NCBI GenBank assembly: GCA_016292095.1
Contig: JAEFAB010000069.1
Location: 43,092 to 107,091, forward strand
Source: Eubacterium sp.
GTDB taxonomy: Bacteria > Bacillota > Clostridia > Lachnospirales > Lachnospiraceae
Direction: 5' to 3'
Length of the DNA: 64,000 nucleotides
Shown here: positions 33,426 through 41,639 of the stretch, in pieces
Position numbering within the stretch: position 1 is the stretch's first letter
Layout of the letters: every line of letters begins with the position of its first letter
Notes under the pieces: generated by a model
What the model was told of the DNA's origin: nothing
Database searches by the model: none
The model's input: the letters and a program-made list of their open reading frames with translations, nothing else
Translations under genes and position numbers: made by a program

Positions 33426-34751
33426 ATGAATAAACCAATCGTTGCAATCGTTGGACGTCCGAACGTTGGAAAATCAACATTGTTTAATGCACTTGCAAAA
33501 CAAATGATTTCTATCGTTAAGGATACTCCGGGGGTTACCAGAGATCGAATTTATGCAGACATTGACTGGTTGAATTATCAGTTTACATTAATAGATACCG
33601 GTGGTATTGAGCCGGACAGTAATGACATTATTTTATCTCAGATGAGAGAACAGGCACAGATTGCCATTGATACAGCAGACGTTATTATTTTTATGACAGA
33701 TGTCAAGCAGGGATTAATTGATTCCGATGCAAAGGTGGCTGACATGCTTCGTAAGAGCAGAAAACCGGTTGTTTTGGTTGTTAACAAGGTTGACAATTTT
33801 AACAAGATGATGGCTGATGTTTACGAGTTCTATAATCTGGGAATCGGTGATCCAATCCCGATTTCTTCAACACAGAGAAGCGGTTTGGGTGATATGCTGG
33901 ATGTTGTTACAGGATATTTTGCCGAAATCGAAAAAGATGATGATGAAGATGATGAAAGACCACGAATTGCCGTTGTGGGAAAACCAAACGTAGGAAAATC
34001 ATCTTTAATTAACAAGCTTACAGGACAGAGCCGTGTGATTGTATCGGATATTGCCGGTACAACAAGAGATGCCATTGATACGGAAATTGAATACAATGGT
34101 AAAGAGTATGTTTTTATTGATACGGCAGGACTGCGTCGTAAAGCAAAAGTAAAAGAAGATATAGAGCGATTTAGCGTCATCCGTACCGTTACTGCCGTAG
34201 AGCGTGCAGATGTGGTCATTATTATGATTGATGCCGTAGAAGGTGTTACGGAGCAGGATGCAAAAATTGCCGGTGTGGCACATGAAAACGGAAAAGGCGT
34301 TATTATTGCTGTCAATAAATGGGATGCCATTGAGAAGAATGATAAGACAATTTACGAATATCAGAAAGATGTCCGTAGCGTTTTATCCTTTATGCCATAT
34401 GCGGAAATGATGTTTATTTCTGCCAAAACCGGACAGCGACTTCCGAAGATGTTTGATATGATTGATATGGTTATTGAAAATCATGCCCTTCGTATTGAAA
34501 CAGGTGTGCTGAATGAAATCCTTGCAGAAGCCGTTGCAATGCAACAGCCGCCTTCAGATAAGGGAAAACGTCTGAAATTATTCTATATTACTCAGGTTAG
34601 TGTAAAACCGCCAACCTTTGTAATTTTCGTAAATGACAAGAAATTAATGCATTTCTCATATACAAGATATATTGAAAACAGAATCAGAGAGGCCTTTGGT
34701 TTCAAAGGAACCCCACTGAAATTTATTATCCGTGAGAGAAAAGGAGACTAA
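33426..34751 (+). CDS. der: Ribosome biogenesis GTPase Der (EngA)
   Basis: A 441-residue GTPase with two G domains in tandem and a C-terminal KH-like domain, needed for 50S assembly. G1 of the first domain is [10 protein letters not shown] (about residue 10), with DTGGIEPD and NKVDN; G1 of the second is [10 protein letters not shown] (about 185), with DTAGLRRK and NKWDA. The KH-like end is [14 protein letters not shown]. An AGGAGG site lies just before the ATG. plsY follows 2 bases after the stop. Confidence 0.97.
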   Translation: MNKPIVAIVGRPNVGKSTLFNALAKQMISIVKDTPGVTRDRIYADIDWLNYQFTLIDTGGIEPDSNDIILSQMREQAQIAIDTADVIIFMTDVKQGLIDSDAKVADMLRKSRKPVVLVVNKVDNFNKMMADVYEFYNLGIGDPIPISSTQRSGLGDMLDVVTGYFAEIEKDDDEDDERPRIAVVGKPNVGKSSLINKLTGQSRVIVSDIAGTTRDAIDTEIEYNGKEYVFIDTAGLRRKAKVKEDIERFSVIRTVTAVERADVVIIMIDAVEGVTEQDAKIAGVAHENGKGVIIAVNKWDAIEKNDKTIYEYQKDVRSVLSFMPYAEMMFISAKTGQRLPKMFDMIDMVIENHALRIETGVLNEILAEAVAMQQPPSDKGKRLKLFYITQVSVKPPTFVIFVNDKKLMHFSYTRYIENRIREAFGFKGTPLKFIIRERKGD

Positions 34752-34753
34752 AA

Positions 34754-35422
34754 ATGATTTGGCAAAAAGCGGTGGCGATTTTAATCGGCTATGGTTTTGG
34801 TCTGTTTCAGACTGCATTTATTATTGGTAAATTAAATCATATTGATATCAGAGATTACGGTAGTGGAAATTCAGGTACTACCAATGCAATGCGTACTCTC
34901 GGAAAGAAAAGTGGATTTATTACATATTTTGGAGATATGTTTAAAGCAGTGCTGGCATTGCTGGCCACATATTTTCTGTTTTCCAAATCCTGTGATGGAC
35001 ATCAGTTTTTAATTGCATTGTATACCGGATTTGGTGTGATTTTAGGACACAATTTCCCGTTTTATATGAATTTCCGTGGAGGAAAGGGGATTGCTGCATT
35101 TTCCGGATTGGTTGTGGGACTATTGATTTTTGACTGGAAATTTTTTGCATTTGGTTTCGTAATATTTTTCGGAACATTGTTTATAACAAAATATGTATCT
35201 CTTAGTTCTTTAGTGTTGATGTTCTGTTTCTTTATTGAAATGATTGTGTTTGGACAGTTGAAAATGATTCACGGACTTCACGACACGGACCGTCCGGAAG
35301 CCTATATTTTGGCATTTATCCTGATGGCATTATCTTTTATCAGACATCGTGAAAACATTAAGAGATTATTGAGTGGTACAGAACGCCGTATTGGCAGCAA
35401 AAAGGAGGAGAAAAATGAGTAA
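34754..35422 (+). CDS. plsY: Glycerol-3-phosphate acyltransferase PlsY
   Basis: An integral membrane enzyme that transfers the acyl group from PlsX-made acyl-phosphate to glycerol-3-phosphate. The 222-residue protein has five or so membrane helices and the conserved loops GSGNSGTTNAMRTLGKKSG (residues about 36-54) and GHNFPFYMNFRGGKGIA (about 100-116). The C-terminal 20 residues are charged and cytosolic. Its end overlaps the gpsA start by 8 bases; gpsA makes its glycerol-3-phosphate substrate. Confidence 0.95.
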   Translation: MIWQKAVAILIGYGFGLFQTAFIIGKLNHIDIRDYGSGNSGTTNAMRTLGKKSGFITYFGDMFKAVLALLATYFLFSKSCDGHQFLIALYTGFGVILGHNFPFYMNFRGGKGIAAFSGLVVGLLIFDWKFFAFGFVIFFGTLFITKYVSLSSLVLMFCFFIEMIVFGQLKMIHGLHDTDRPEAYILAFILMALSFIRHRENIKRLLSGTERRIGSKKEEKNE

Positions 35423-36425
35423 GGTAACAGTACTTGGCGGAGGCGGTTGGGCAATCGCACTTGCCAGAGTTTTATTTGAAAACAATCATCAGGTAACAAT
35501 CTGGTCAAAGCTGGAACGTGAAGTAGAGGCTTTGAAGAAAGACAGAGAAAACAAAATCTGTCTGCCGGGAGTTATGCTGGATGAAGCAATTGAAATTACA
35601 GGGGATATTGAAGCTGCAGTAAAGGATTCTGAAATCATTGTAATGGCAGTAGCATCTTCTTTTGTAAGAAGTACTGCGGAATTGTTAAAAGGTGTTGTTC
35701 CGAAAGGACAGATCATAGTAGACGTGGCGAAGGGAATTGAATCCGGAACCTTTTATACAATGACAGAAATTATTGAAGAAGTATTACCGGAAACAGAAGC
35801 GGTAGTATTATCCGGACCAAGTCATGCGGAAGAAGTTGGTAGACATTTACCGACTGCCGTAGTAATTGGTGCAAAGAGGAAAGAAATTGCACAGCAGGTA
35901 CAGAAGGCTTTTGCCAACGACTATTTCCGTGTTTATATCAGCCCGGATCGTAAGAGTATCGAATTGGGTGGTTCCCTGAAAAATGTAATCGCTTTGGCTG
36001 CTGGAATTGCAGATGGTCTTGGATATGGAGATAATACAGAAGCGGCTTTGATTACAAGAGGAATCAAAGAAATCACACAGCTTGGGGTTGCTATGGGTGG
36101 TCATTCCAGAACCTTCCATGGTTTATCAGGAATCGGCGACTTAATTGTAACCTGTGACAGTAAGCATTCCAGAAACCGTAGAGCCGGTGTTTTAATCGGA
36201 AAAGGATATACTTTGGATGAAGCGGTTAAAGAAGTTAACATGGTTGTAGAAGGTGCAGTATCTGCCCAGGCAGCTTATGAACTTTCAAAGAAATATCAAG
36301 TGGATATGCCGATTGTGGAAGCGGTTAATGACGTTTTGTTTAACGGAAAATCTGCCGGAGAAGCAATGAAAGAAATGATGACCAGAGCATTAACCAATGA
36401 ATTCTCTGATCTTGGTTGGGAGTAA
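35415..36425 (+). CDS. gpsA: Glycerol-3-phosphate dehydrogenase [NAD(P)+]
   Basis: GpsA reduces dihydroxyacetone phosphate to sn-glycerol-3-phosphate for phospholipid synthesis. The 336-residue protein opens with the nucleotide fold VTVLGGGGWAIALARVL; it has SGPSHAEEV, the catalytic Lys region SLKNVIALAAGIADGLGYGDN, and GDLIVTCDSKHSRNR. The ATG at 35415 is preceded by AAAGGAGG 6 bases upstream. The gene order der-plsY-gpsA is common in Firmicutes. Confidence 0.96.
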   Translation: MSKVTVLGGGGWAIALARVLFENNHQVTIWSKLEREVEALKKDRENKICLPGVMLDEAIEITGDIEAAVKDSEIIVMAVASSFVRSTAELLKGVVPKGQIIVDVAKGIESGTFYTMTEIIEEVLPETEAVVLSGPSHAEEVGRHLPTAVVIGAKRKEIAQQVQKAFANDYFRVYISPDRKSIELGGSLKNVIALAAGIADGLGYGDNTEAALITRGIKEITQLGVAMGGHSRTFHGLSGIGDLIVTCDSKHSRNRRAGVLIGKGYTLDEAVKEVNMVVEGAVSAQAAYELSKKYQVDMPIVEAVNDVLFNGKSAGEAMKEMMTRALTNEFSDLGWE

Positions 36426-36428
36426 ATC

Positions 36429-37091
36429 ATGGACTATTTAATTAAAACAATCGATGAATGGGAAGAACAATTCAAACCTTTCAGAGAGCCGTTTAATCGT
36501 TTGAAAACTTTGATGACATATTATGAGTGTGCGATTCTGGAAGTGAAAACAAAGTTAGATGTTCTTAACAAGGAATTTATGGATAACGAACTTCGTAATC
36601 CGATTGAAGCAATTAAAACAAGAATGAAATCCCCGGCGAGCATTATTGAAAAAATGGAACGTAAGGGATTTGAACTGTCAATGGATTCTCTGGAAGAAAA
36701 CATTAATGATGTTGCGGGAATTCGAGTTGTTTGTTCGTTTATTGATGACATTTATAAAGTGGCAGAAATGCTGACTTGTCAGGATGATATCCGAGTATTG
36801 ACAGTAAAGGATTATATTAAAAATCCAAAGAAAAACGGGTACAGAAGTCTTCACCTTGTAGTTGAGATTCCGATTTTCCTTTCAACAGGAAAGAAGTTTA
36901 TGAAGGTGGAAGTACAGATTCGTACTATAGCTATGGATTTCTGGGCAAGTCTTGAACATGAAATTCATTATAAAAAATCAAATTCCAATGCAGATTCTGT
37001 CAAGAAACTGACAGAATGTGCAGATACGATTTACGAAACGGATTTGACCATGATGAGTCTTCGTAAAGAAATGATTGATGAAGATGAATAA
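36429..37091 (+). CDS. ywaC: Small alarmone synthetase, YwaC/RelP-like GTP pyrophosphokinase
   Basis: A 220-residue single-domain synthetase of (p)ppGpp. The RelA/SpoT synthetase core is complete: ATP-side SRVKS-like TRMKSPASI, DVAGIRVVCSFIDDIYKV, NPKKNGYRSLHLVVE, and VEVQIRTIAMDFWASLEHEI. There is no hydrolase, TGS or ACT domain, so it is a small synthetase, closer to YwaC/RelP than to YjbM/RelQ by the IAMDFWASLEH block. It starts 3 bases after gpsA, so it is in the der-plsY-gpsA operon, linking alarmone synthesis with phospholipid and ribosome-assembly genes. Confidence 0.9.
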   Translation: MDYLIKTIDEWEEQFKPFREPFNRLKTLMTYYECAILEVKTKLDVLNKEFMDNELRNPIEAIKTRMKSPASIIEKMERKGFELSMDSLEENINDVAGIRVVCSFIDDIYKVAEMLTCQDDIRVLTVKDYIKNPKKNGYRSLHLVVEIPIFLSTGKKFMKVEVQIRTIAMDFWASLEHEIHYKKSNSNADSVKKLTECADTIYETDLTMMSLRKEMIDEDE

Positions 37092-37129
37092 TTCGTATCT
37101 TACATAAAAATACAGAAAGGAGGGCAACG

Positions 37130-38689
37130 ATGGAAATTCATAACGAGCATGTAATCAAGGGAAAGAAAAATATTGGTACCGTTCTTTTCAGCCGTTCTTT
37201 TATTTTTCTTGTGATGATTTTGTTGCAGCTTGCCCTCATTGCACTTCTTTCTTATAACATGTCTGTCAGTAAAACGGTAAATCATTTTCTGATGGTATTG
37301 CAGTTTGTACTGGTAGTCTATATTGTGAATGAAAAGTCCGATCCTACCATGAAATTGATATGGGTCGTCTTTATTATGTTCCTGCCGGCAATGGGAACTT
37401 TAATGTATGTGTATGTTCGCATTCAGCCGGGAACGTTCTTTTTACGCAAAAAGTTGGAACACATTGATATGAAATCCGAACGTTACCTCTCCATGAAAAA
37501 AGAGGTCTATCAGGATTTGAAAATACAGGATAATCAGACTGCATCCTTAAGTCGGTATATTTATCAGAATAATGGAATGCCGGTCTATAAAAATACAAAG
37601 GTGACTTATTTCAACTGCGGAGAAAAGAAGTTTGAAGAGTTGATGAAGCGTTTGGAAGAAGCGCAGGATTTTATTTTTCTGGAGTATTTCATTATTGAAG
37701 AAGGAAAGTTTTGGAATTCTGTTCTGAATATTTTGGAACAAAAAGTTCAGGAAGGGGTGGAAGTCCGTGTAATGTATGACGGTTTATGCTCCCTGACCAA
37801 ACTGGAAATCGGATACTTTAAAAAACTTCGCAAGAAAGGAATCAGTGCAAAGCCTTTTGCACCTGCAAGACCGTTCTTTACAACTCAGCAGAATAACAGA
37901 GATCATCGAAAAATATTAGTAATTGACGGAAAATATGCCTTTACCGGTGGAATCAATCTGGCAGATGAATATATCAATATCAACTCAAAATTCGGCTATT
38001 GGAAGGACACTGCGGTGATGTTGGAAGGCGAAGCGGTTCAAAGTTTCACCTTAATGTTTTTACAGATGTGGAATGTATCGGAAAAGACGATTGGAAATTA
38101 CGATCGTTATCTGAATATCCGATATGAAGAGACGGAACATTCCGGTTATGTAATCGGTTATTGTGACGATCCTTTTAGCGAAGAGAACATCGGAGAGTCT
38201 GTGTATTTGCAAATTATTAATACGGCAACCCGATATCTTCATATTGTTTCACCGTATCTGGTGTTAGACAATGTAATGATGACTGCATTAAAGATGGCTG
38301 CAAAGCGTGGTGTTGATGTAAAACTGGTGCTTCCGGGAATTCCCGATAAGGCTTACGCATTTTGTGTGGCCAGAACTTATTATGACGAACTGATTTCAGC
38401 GGGCATTGAAATCTATGAATTTACACCGGGATTTACCCACGCAAAGATGTTTATCAGTGATGATGAGAAAGCTACGGTAGGCTCTATTAATTTAGATTAC
38501 AGAAGCCTGTTTTTACATTTTGAAAACGGATGCTTTATTTATAAAAACGATGTGATTTTTGAAATGGAAAAGGATTATGAAGAAATGCTTGCCTCTTCCA
38601 GAAAAATTTCTTTAATTGAGTGTAAAAACAGACCGGTCTTATATAAAATCGCCGGAAAACTGTTACGTTTAGTTGCACCGTTAATGTAA
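37130..38689 (+). CDS. cls: Cardiolipin synthase (phospholipase D family)
   Basis: Cardiolipin synthase condenses two phosphatidylglycerols at the membrane. The 519-residue protein has two N-terminal membrane helices (about 20-40 and 48-90 region), then two HKD motifs: HRKILVIDGKYAFTGG at about 258 and HAKMFISDDEKATVGS at about 436, the two halves of the phospholipase D active site. A GGAGG site precedes the ATG closely. Cardiolipin enrichment in forespore membranes fits the neighbouring spoIVA, though the operon link is not shown. Confidence 0.93.
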   Translation: MEIHNEHVIKGKKNIGTVLFSRSFIFLVMILLQLALIALLSYNMSVSKTVNHFLMVLQFVLVVYIVNEKSDPTMKLIWVVFIMFLPAMGTLMYVYVRIQPGTFFLRKKLEHIDMKSERYLSMKKEVYQDLKIQDNQTASLSRYIYQNNGMPVYKNTKVTYFNCGEKKFEELMKRLEEAQDFIFLEYFIIEEGKFWNSVLNILEQKVQEGVEVRVMYDGLCSLTKLEIGYFKKLRKKGISAKPFAPARPFFTTQQNNRDHRKILVIDGKYAFTGGINLADEYININSKFGYWKDTAVMLEGEAVQSFTLMFLQMWNVSEKTIGNYDRYLNIRYEETEHSGYVIGYCDDPFSEENIGESVYLQIINTATRYLHIVSPYLVLDNVMMTALKMAAKRGVDVKLVLPGIPDKAYAFCVARTYYDELISAGIEIYEFTPGFTHAKMFISDDEKATVGSINLDYRSLFLHFENGCFIYKNDVIFEMEKDYEEMLASSRKISLIECKNRPVLYKIAGKLLRLVAPLM

Positions 38690-38694
38690 GAAAA

Positions 38695-38757
38695 GAATAA
38701 ACAATATACCCTCTGCATATATTTTAGTAGATTATCTGAATAAAAATATGCAGGGGG
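38695..38757 (+). promoter_or_regulatory. spoIVA control hairpin with sigma-E-like promoter
   Basis: A stem of about 16 pairs with one bulge forms between 38709-38725 and 38742-38757. The right arm ends in GGGGG, the spoIVA ribosome site, so a transcript reading in from cls would hide it. The sequence also fits a sigma-E promoter: GAATAAA (38695-38701), a 14-base spacer and CATATATT (38716-38723), with the start predicted in the loop. A message begun there would lack the left arm and be free to translate. The structure is seen; the switch is inferred. Confidence 0.6.
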
Positions 38758-38764
38758 ATTTTTT

Positions 38765-40228
38765 ATGCAATTTAATGTTTATAATGATATGAAACAACGT
38801 ACAAAAGGGGAAATATACATAGGGGTTGTAGGACCGGTACGTACCGGAAAATCGACCTTTATCAAGAATTTTATGAATCTGGCGGTAATTCCGAAAATTC
38901 AGGATGAGAACGATTTGAAACGAACGATTGATGAATTGCCACAATCCTCCTCCGGGAAAACGATTATGACAACAGAACCGAAATTTATTCCCAATAAGGC
39001 AGTTACATTTCTGTTAAATGACCACACAAAAATGAAAGTACGTCTGATTGATTGTGTCGGGTTTATGGTTGAAGGGGCAACAGGTCATATGGAGGAAGAG
39101 GAAGAACGGATGGTAAAAACCCCGTGGTTTGATGAAAATATACCTTTTTCCAAAGCAGCGAAAATCGGAACGGAAAAAGTGATTTCGGAACATTCTACCA
39201 TTGGCATTGTGGTAACCAGCGACGGAAGCTTTACAGACTTAAGTGTGGATTCATATAATGCAGCCTTGGAAGAAACGGTGAATGAACTGCAAGCCATTCA
39301 TAAGCCTTTTGTGATCTTGGTGAATTCTTCGCAACCGGATTCGGATCATTGTAAACAACTTTGTAATGAGATTGAACGGAAATACGGAGTTTCTACCGTT
39401 GCCATGAATTGTCTGCATTTAACAGAACGAAATATTCATGAGATTCTGGAACAGATTCTTTTTGAATTTCCGATTACGGAAATTTGTTTTAATACACCGA
39501 AGTGGTTGGATATTGTAGGGAAAGACCATGAGATGATTCAATCCATTGTGTCGGTGGCTAAAGGGATTTTGGAACAGGTTACCTATGTGAAAGACTTAAA
39601 TCGGATTCATCCGGAGTCCTGTGAATACATGAAAGATATTCAGGTTTCGGATGTGGATTTGTCTAACGGAAAAATTACAATAACTTTTGATGTAGACGAA
39701 GGATATTATTATAATATTCTAACGGATCTGGCTGGAACGGAAATCAAAAATCAACTGCAGTTAATTCGTCTGGTAAAGGAGTTATCGGTGCTTCGCAGCA
39801 AATATGAGAAATTTCATGATGCTTTAGACAGTGTTCAAAATACGGGATATGGTATTGTGACACCGGAAAAAGGAGAGATTCTCTTAGAAAAACCGGAATT
39901 GATTCGAAACGGAAGTAAGTATGGCGTAAAAATTAAAGCCATTGCTCCGGCAGTACATTTTGTGAAAACAGACATTTTGACGGAAATATCGCCAATTATC
40001 GGCAATGAAGAACAGGCACGGGATTTGATTTCTTTTATTGACGAAAAGGATGGAGAAGAAGAACTTTGGGAAACAAATATTTTCGGGAAATCCATCGGGC
40101 AAATTGTCAATGAAGGAATCACAAATAAAATCAATAATTTATCCGAGGATACAAGAAACAGAATGCAGGGAACCATTGAAAAAATTACAAATGATCAGAG
40201 CAGGGGTGTTGTCTGTATTGTTTTGTAG
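38765..40228 (+). CDS. spoIVA: Spore coat morphogenetic ATPase SpoIVA
   Basis: SpoIVA polymerises with ATP hydrolysis on the outer forespore membrane to form the base of the spore coat; it is made in the mother cell. The 487-residue length matches the family (about 492). Walker A is GPVRTGKSTF at about residue 21, followed by SSSGKTIMTTEPKFIPNKAV and DCVGFMVEGA, all family hallmarks. The C end GVVCIVL is typical. It shows that the organism is a spore former or descends from one. Confidence 0.97.
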   Translation: MQFNVYNDMKQRTKGEIYIGVVGPVRTGKSTFIKNFMNLAVIPKIQDENDLKRTIDELPQSSSGKTIMTTEPKFIPNKAVTFLLNDHTKMKVRLIDCVGFMVEGATGHMEEEEERMVKTPWFDENIPFSKAAKIGTEKVISEHSTIGIVVTSDGSFTDLSVDSYNAALEETVNELQAIHKPFVILVNSSQPDSDHCKQLCNEIERKYGVSTVAMNCLHLTERNIHEILEQILFEFPITEICFNTPKWLDIVGKDHEMIQSIVSVAKGILEQVTYVKDLNRIHPESCEYMKDIQVSDVDLSNGKITITFDVDEGYYYNILTDLAGTEIKNQLQLIRLVKELSVLRSKYEKFHDALDSVQNTGYGIVTPEKGEILLEKPELIRNGSKYGVKIKAIAPAVHFVKTDILTEISPIIGNEEQARDLISFIDEKDGEEELWETNIFGKSIGQIVNEGITNKINNLSEDTRNRMQGTIEKITNDQSRGVVCIVL

Positions 40229-40253
40229 GAAAGTGCGAATCTTCTTAAGGGAT

Positions 40254-40287
40254 AATCCTTTGAAACTGCCTTGAAAAAAGGATTTTT
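40254..40287 (+). terminator. Terminator after spoIVA
   Basis: AATCCTTT (40254-40261) pairs with AAAGGATT (40277-40284) over a 15-base loop, followed by TTT. The loop and right arm contain the -35 of the tyrS promoter. Confidence 0.7.
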
Positions 40288-40299
40288 CTATGCTAGAAT
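40271..40299 (+). promoter_or_regulatory. Promoter of tyrS, overlapping the spoIVA terminator
   Basis: TTGAAA (40271-40276), a 17-base spacer, and TAGAAT (40294-40299) with a TG extension directly upstream. The leader to the tyrS ATG is about 26 bases and has no room for a T-box, so tyrS is not T-box controlled here. Confidence 0.7.
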
Positions 40300-40331
40300 T
40301 ATTATTCGAGTTTAATTAAAGGAGAACTGCG

Positions 40332-41561
40332 ATGAATACTTATGAAGATTTGAAACGAAGAGGCCTGATTGCACAGGTTACGGATGAAGAAGTTATAAAA
40401 GAATTAGTAAATGAAGGAAAGGCAGTATTCTACATCGGATTTGATCCGACTGCAGATAGTTTACATGTAGGTCATTTCATGGCGTTATGCTTAATGAAGA
40501 GACTTCAGATGGCAGGAAATAAGCCGATTGCATTGATTGGTGGTGGAACAGCCATGATTGGTGATCCATCCGGGAAAACCGATATGAGACAGATGCTGAC
40601 AAAGGAAACCATCGACCACAATGTAGCCTGCTTCAAAAAACAGATGAGCAGATTCATTGATTTCTCAGATGATAAAGCGCTGTTAGTAAACAATGCTGAC
40701 TGGATTTTAGATTTAAATTATATTGATGTATTAAGAGAAGTTGGTCCTCATTTTAGTGTTAACCGTATGCTTACTGCTGAATGTTATAAGCAGCGTATGG
40801 AAAGAGGATTAAGCTTCCTGGAATTTAACTATATGATTATGCAGAGTTACGACTTTTATAAATTGTTCCAGGATTACGGTTGTAATCTTCAGTTTGGTGG
40901 AGATGATCAGTGGAGTAATATGCTTGGTGGAACAGAACTGATTCGTCGTAAACTTGGAAAAGATGCTTCCGCCATGACTATTACCTTGTTGTTAAATTCA
41001 GAAGGTAAGAAGATGGGTAAAACAGTATCCGGCGCTGTTTGGTTGGATCCTGAAAAGACATCACCATACGATTTCTATCAGTACTGGAGAAATGTGGCAG
41101 ACGCAGACGTTATTAAATGTCTCAAGATGTTAACATTCCTTCCAATCGAAGAAATTGAAGCAATGGAAGCTTGGCAGGGAAGCGAATTGAACAAAGCAAA
41201 AGAAATTCTTGCTTATGAATTAACAAATCTTGTTCATGGAGAAGAAGAAGCTGTAAAGGCTCAGGAAACATCCAGAAAGATTTTCCAGAACGGAGGAATT
41301 TCCGGAGATATCCCTACAACAACTTATACAAAAGCAGATCTTGATGAAGGAAAAGATATTCTGACCTTATTAACCGATACAAAGCTTGCTGCTTCCAGAG
41401 GAGAAGGTAGAAGATTGGTTCAGCAGAACGGTATTTCCGTAAACGGAGAAAAGGTTACAGCTATTGATGCAACCTTTACTACAGCTGATTTCAATGAAGA
41501 CGGCGTTCTTTTAATTAAGAAGGGCAAGAAAGCTTATCATCAGGTAAAAACTGAGGAATAA
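40332..41561 (+). CDS. tyrS: Tyrosyl-tRNA synthetase
   Basis: A 409-residue class I aminoacyl-tRNA synthetase. FDPTADSLHVGHFMALC contains the HIGH-like motif (HVGH, about residue 46), KMGKT at about 226 is the KMSKS equivalent, and MIGDPSGKTDMR and FGGDDQWSN bind tyrosine and adenylate. The last 65 residues form an S4-type RNA-binding domain (LAASRGEGRRLVQQNGISVNG). AAAGGAG precedes the ATG. Confidence 0.97.
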   Translation: MNTYEDLKRRGLIAQVTDEEVIKELVNEGKAVFYIGFDPTADSLHVGHFMALCLMKRLQMAGNKPIALIGGGTAMIGDPSGKTDMRQMLTKETIDHNVACFKKQMSRFIDFSDDKALLVNNADWILDLNYIDVLREVGPHFSVNRMLTAECYKQRMERGLSFLEFNYMIMQSYDFYKLFQDYGCNLQFGGDDQWSNMLGGTELIRRKLGKDASAMTITLLLNSEGKKMGKTVSGAVWLDPEKTSPYDFYQYWRNVADADVIKCLKMLTFLPIEEIEAMEAWQGSELNKAKEILAYELTNLVHGEEEAVKAQETSRKIFQNGGISGDIPTTTYTKADLDEGKDILTLLTDTKLAASRGEGRRLVQQNGISVNGEKVTAIDATFTTADFNEDGVLLIKKGKKAYHQVKTEE

Positions 41562-41572
41562 AAAGAATAATT

Positions 41573-41600
41573 GGGCAAATCAGATTTTCTGATTTGTCCT
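41573..41600 (+). terminator. Hairpin between tyrS and alaS
   Basis: A 12-base-pair stem with one G-T pair (41573-41584 with 41588-41599) and a tight TTT loop, followed by TTTG. The T-run is short, so termination may be partial. alaS starts 40 bases later. Confidence 0.55.
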
Positions 41601-41639
41601 TTGTGATGAATAGATTATGTACAAAAAAGGAGAAATACG

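Noticed and set aside
40229..40331. T-box leader before tyrS
   Set aside because: Only about 100 bases are available, filled by a terminator and promoter; no T-box sequence or specifier stem is seen. The same holds for alaS.
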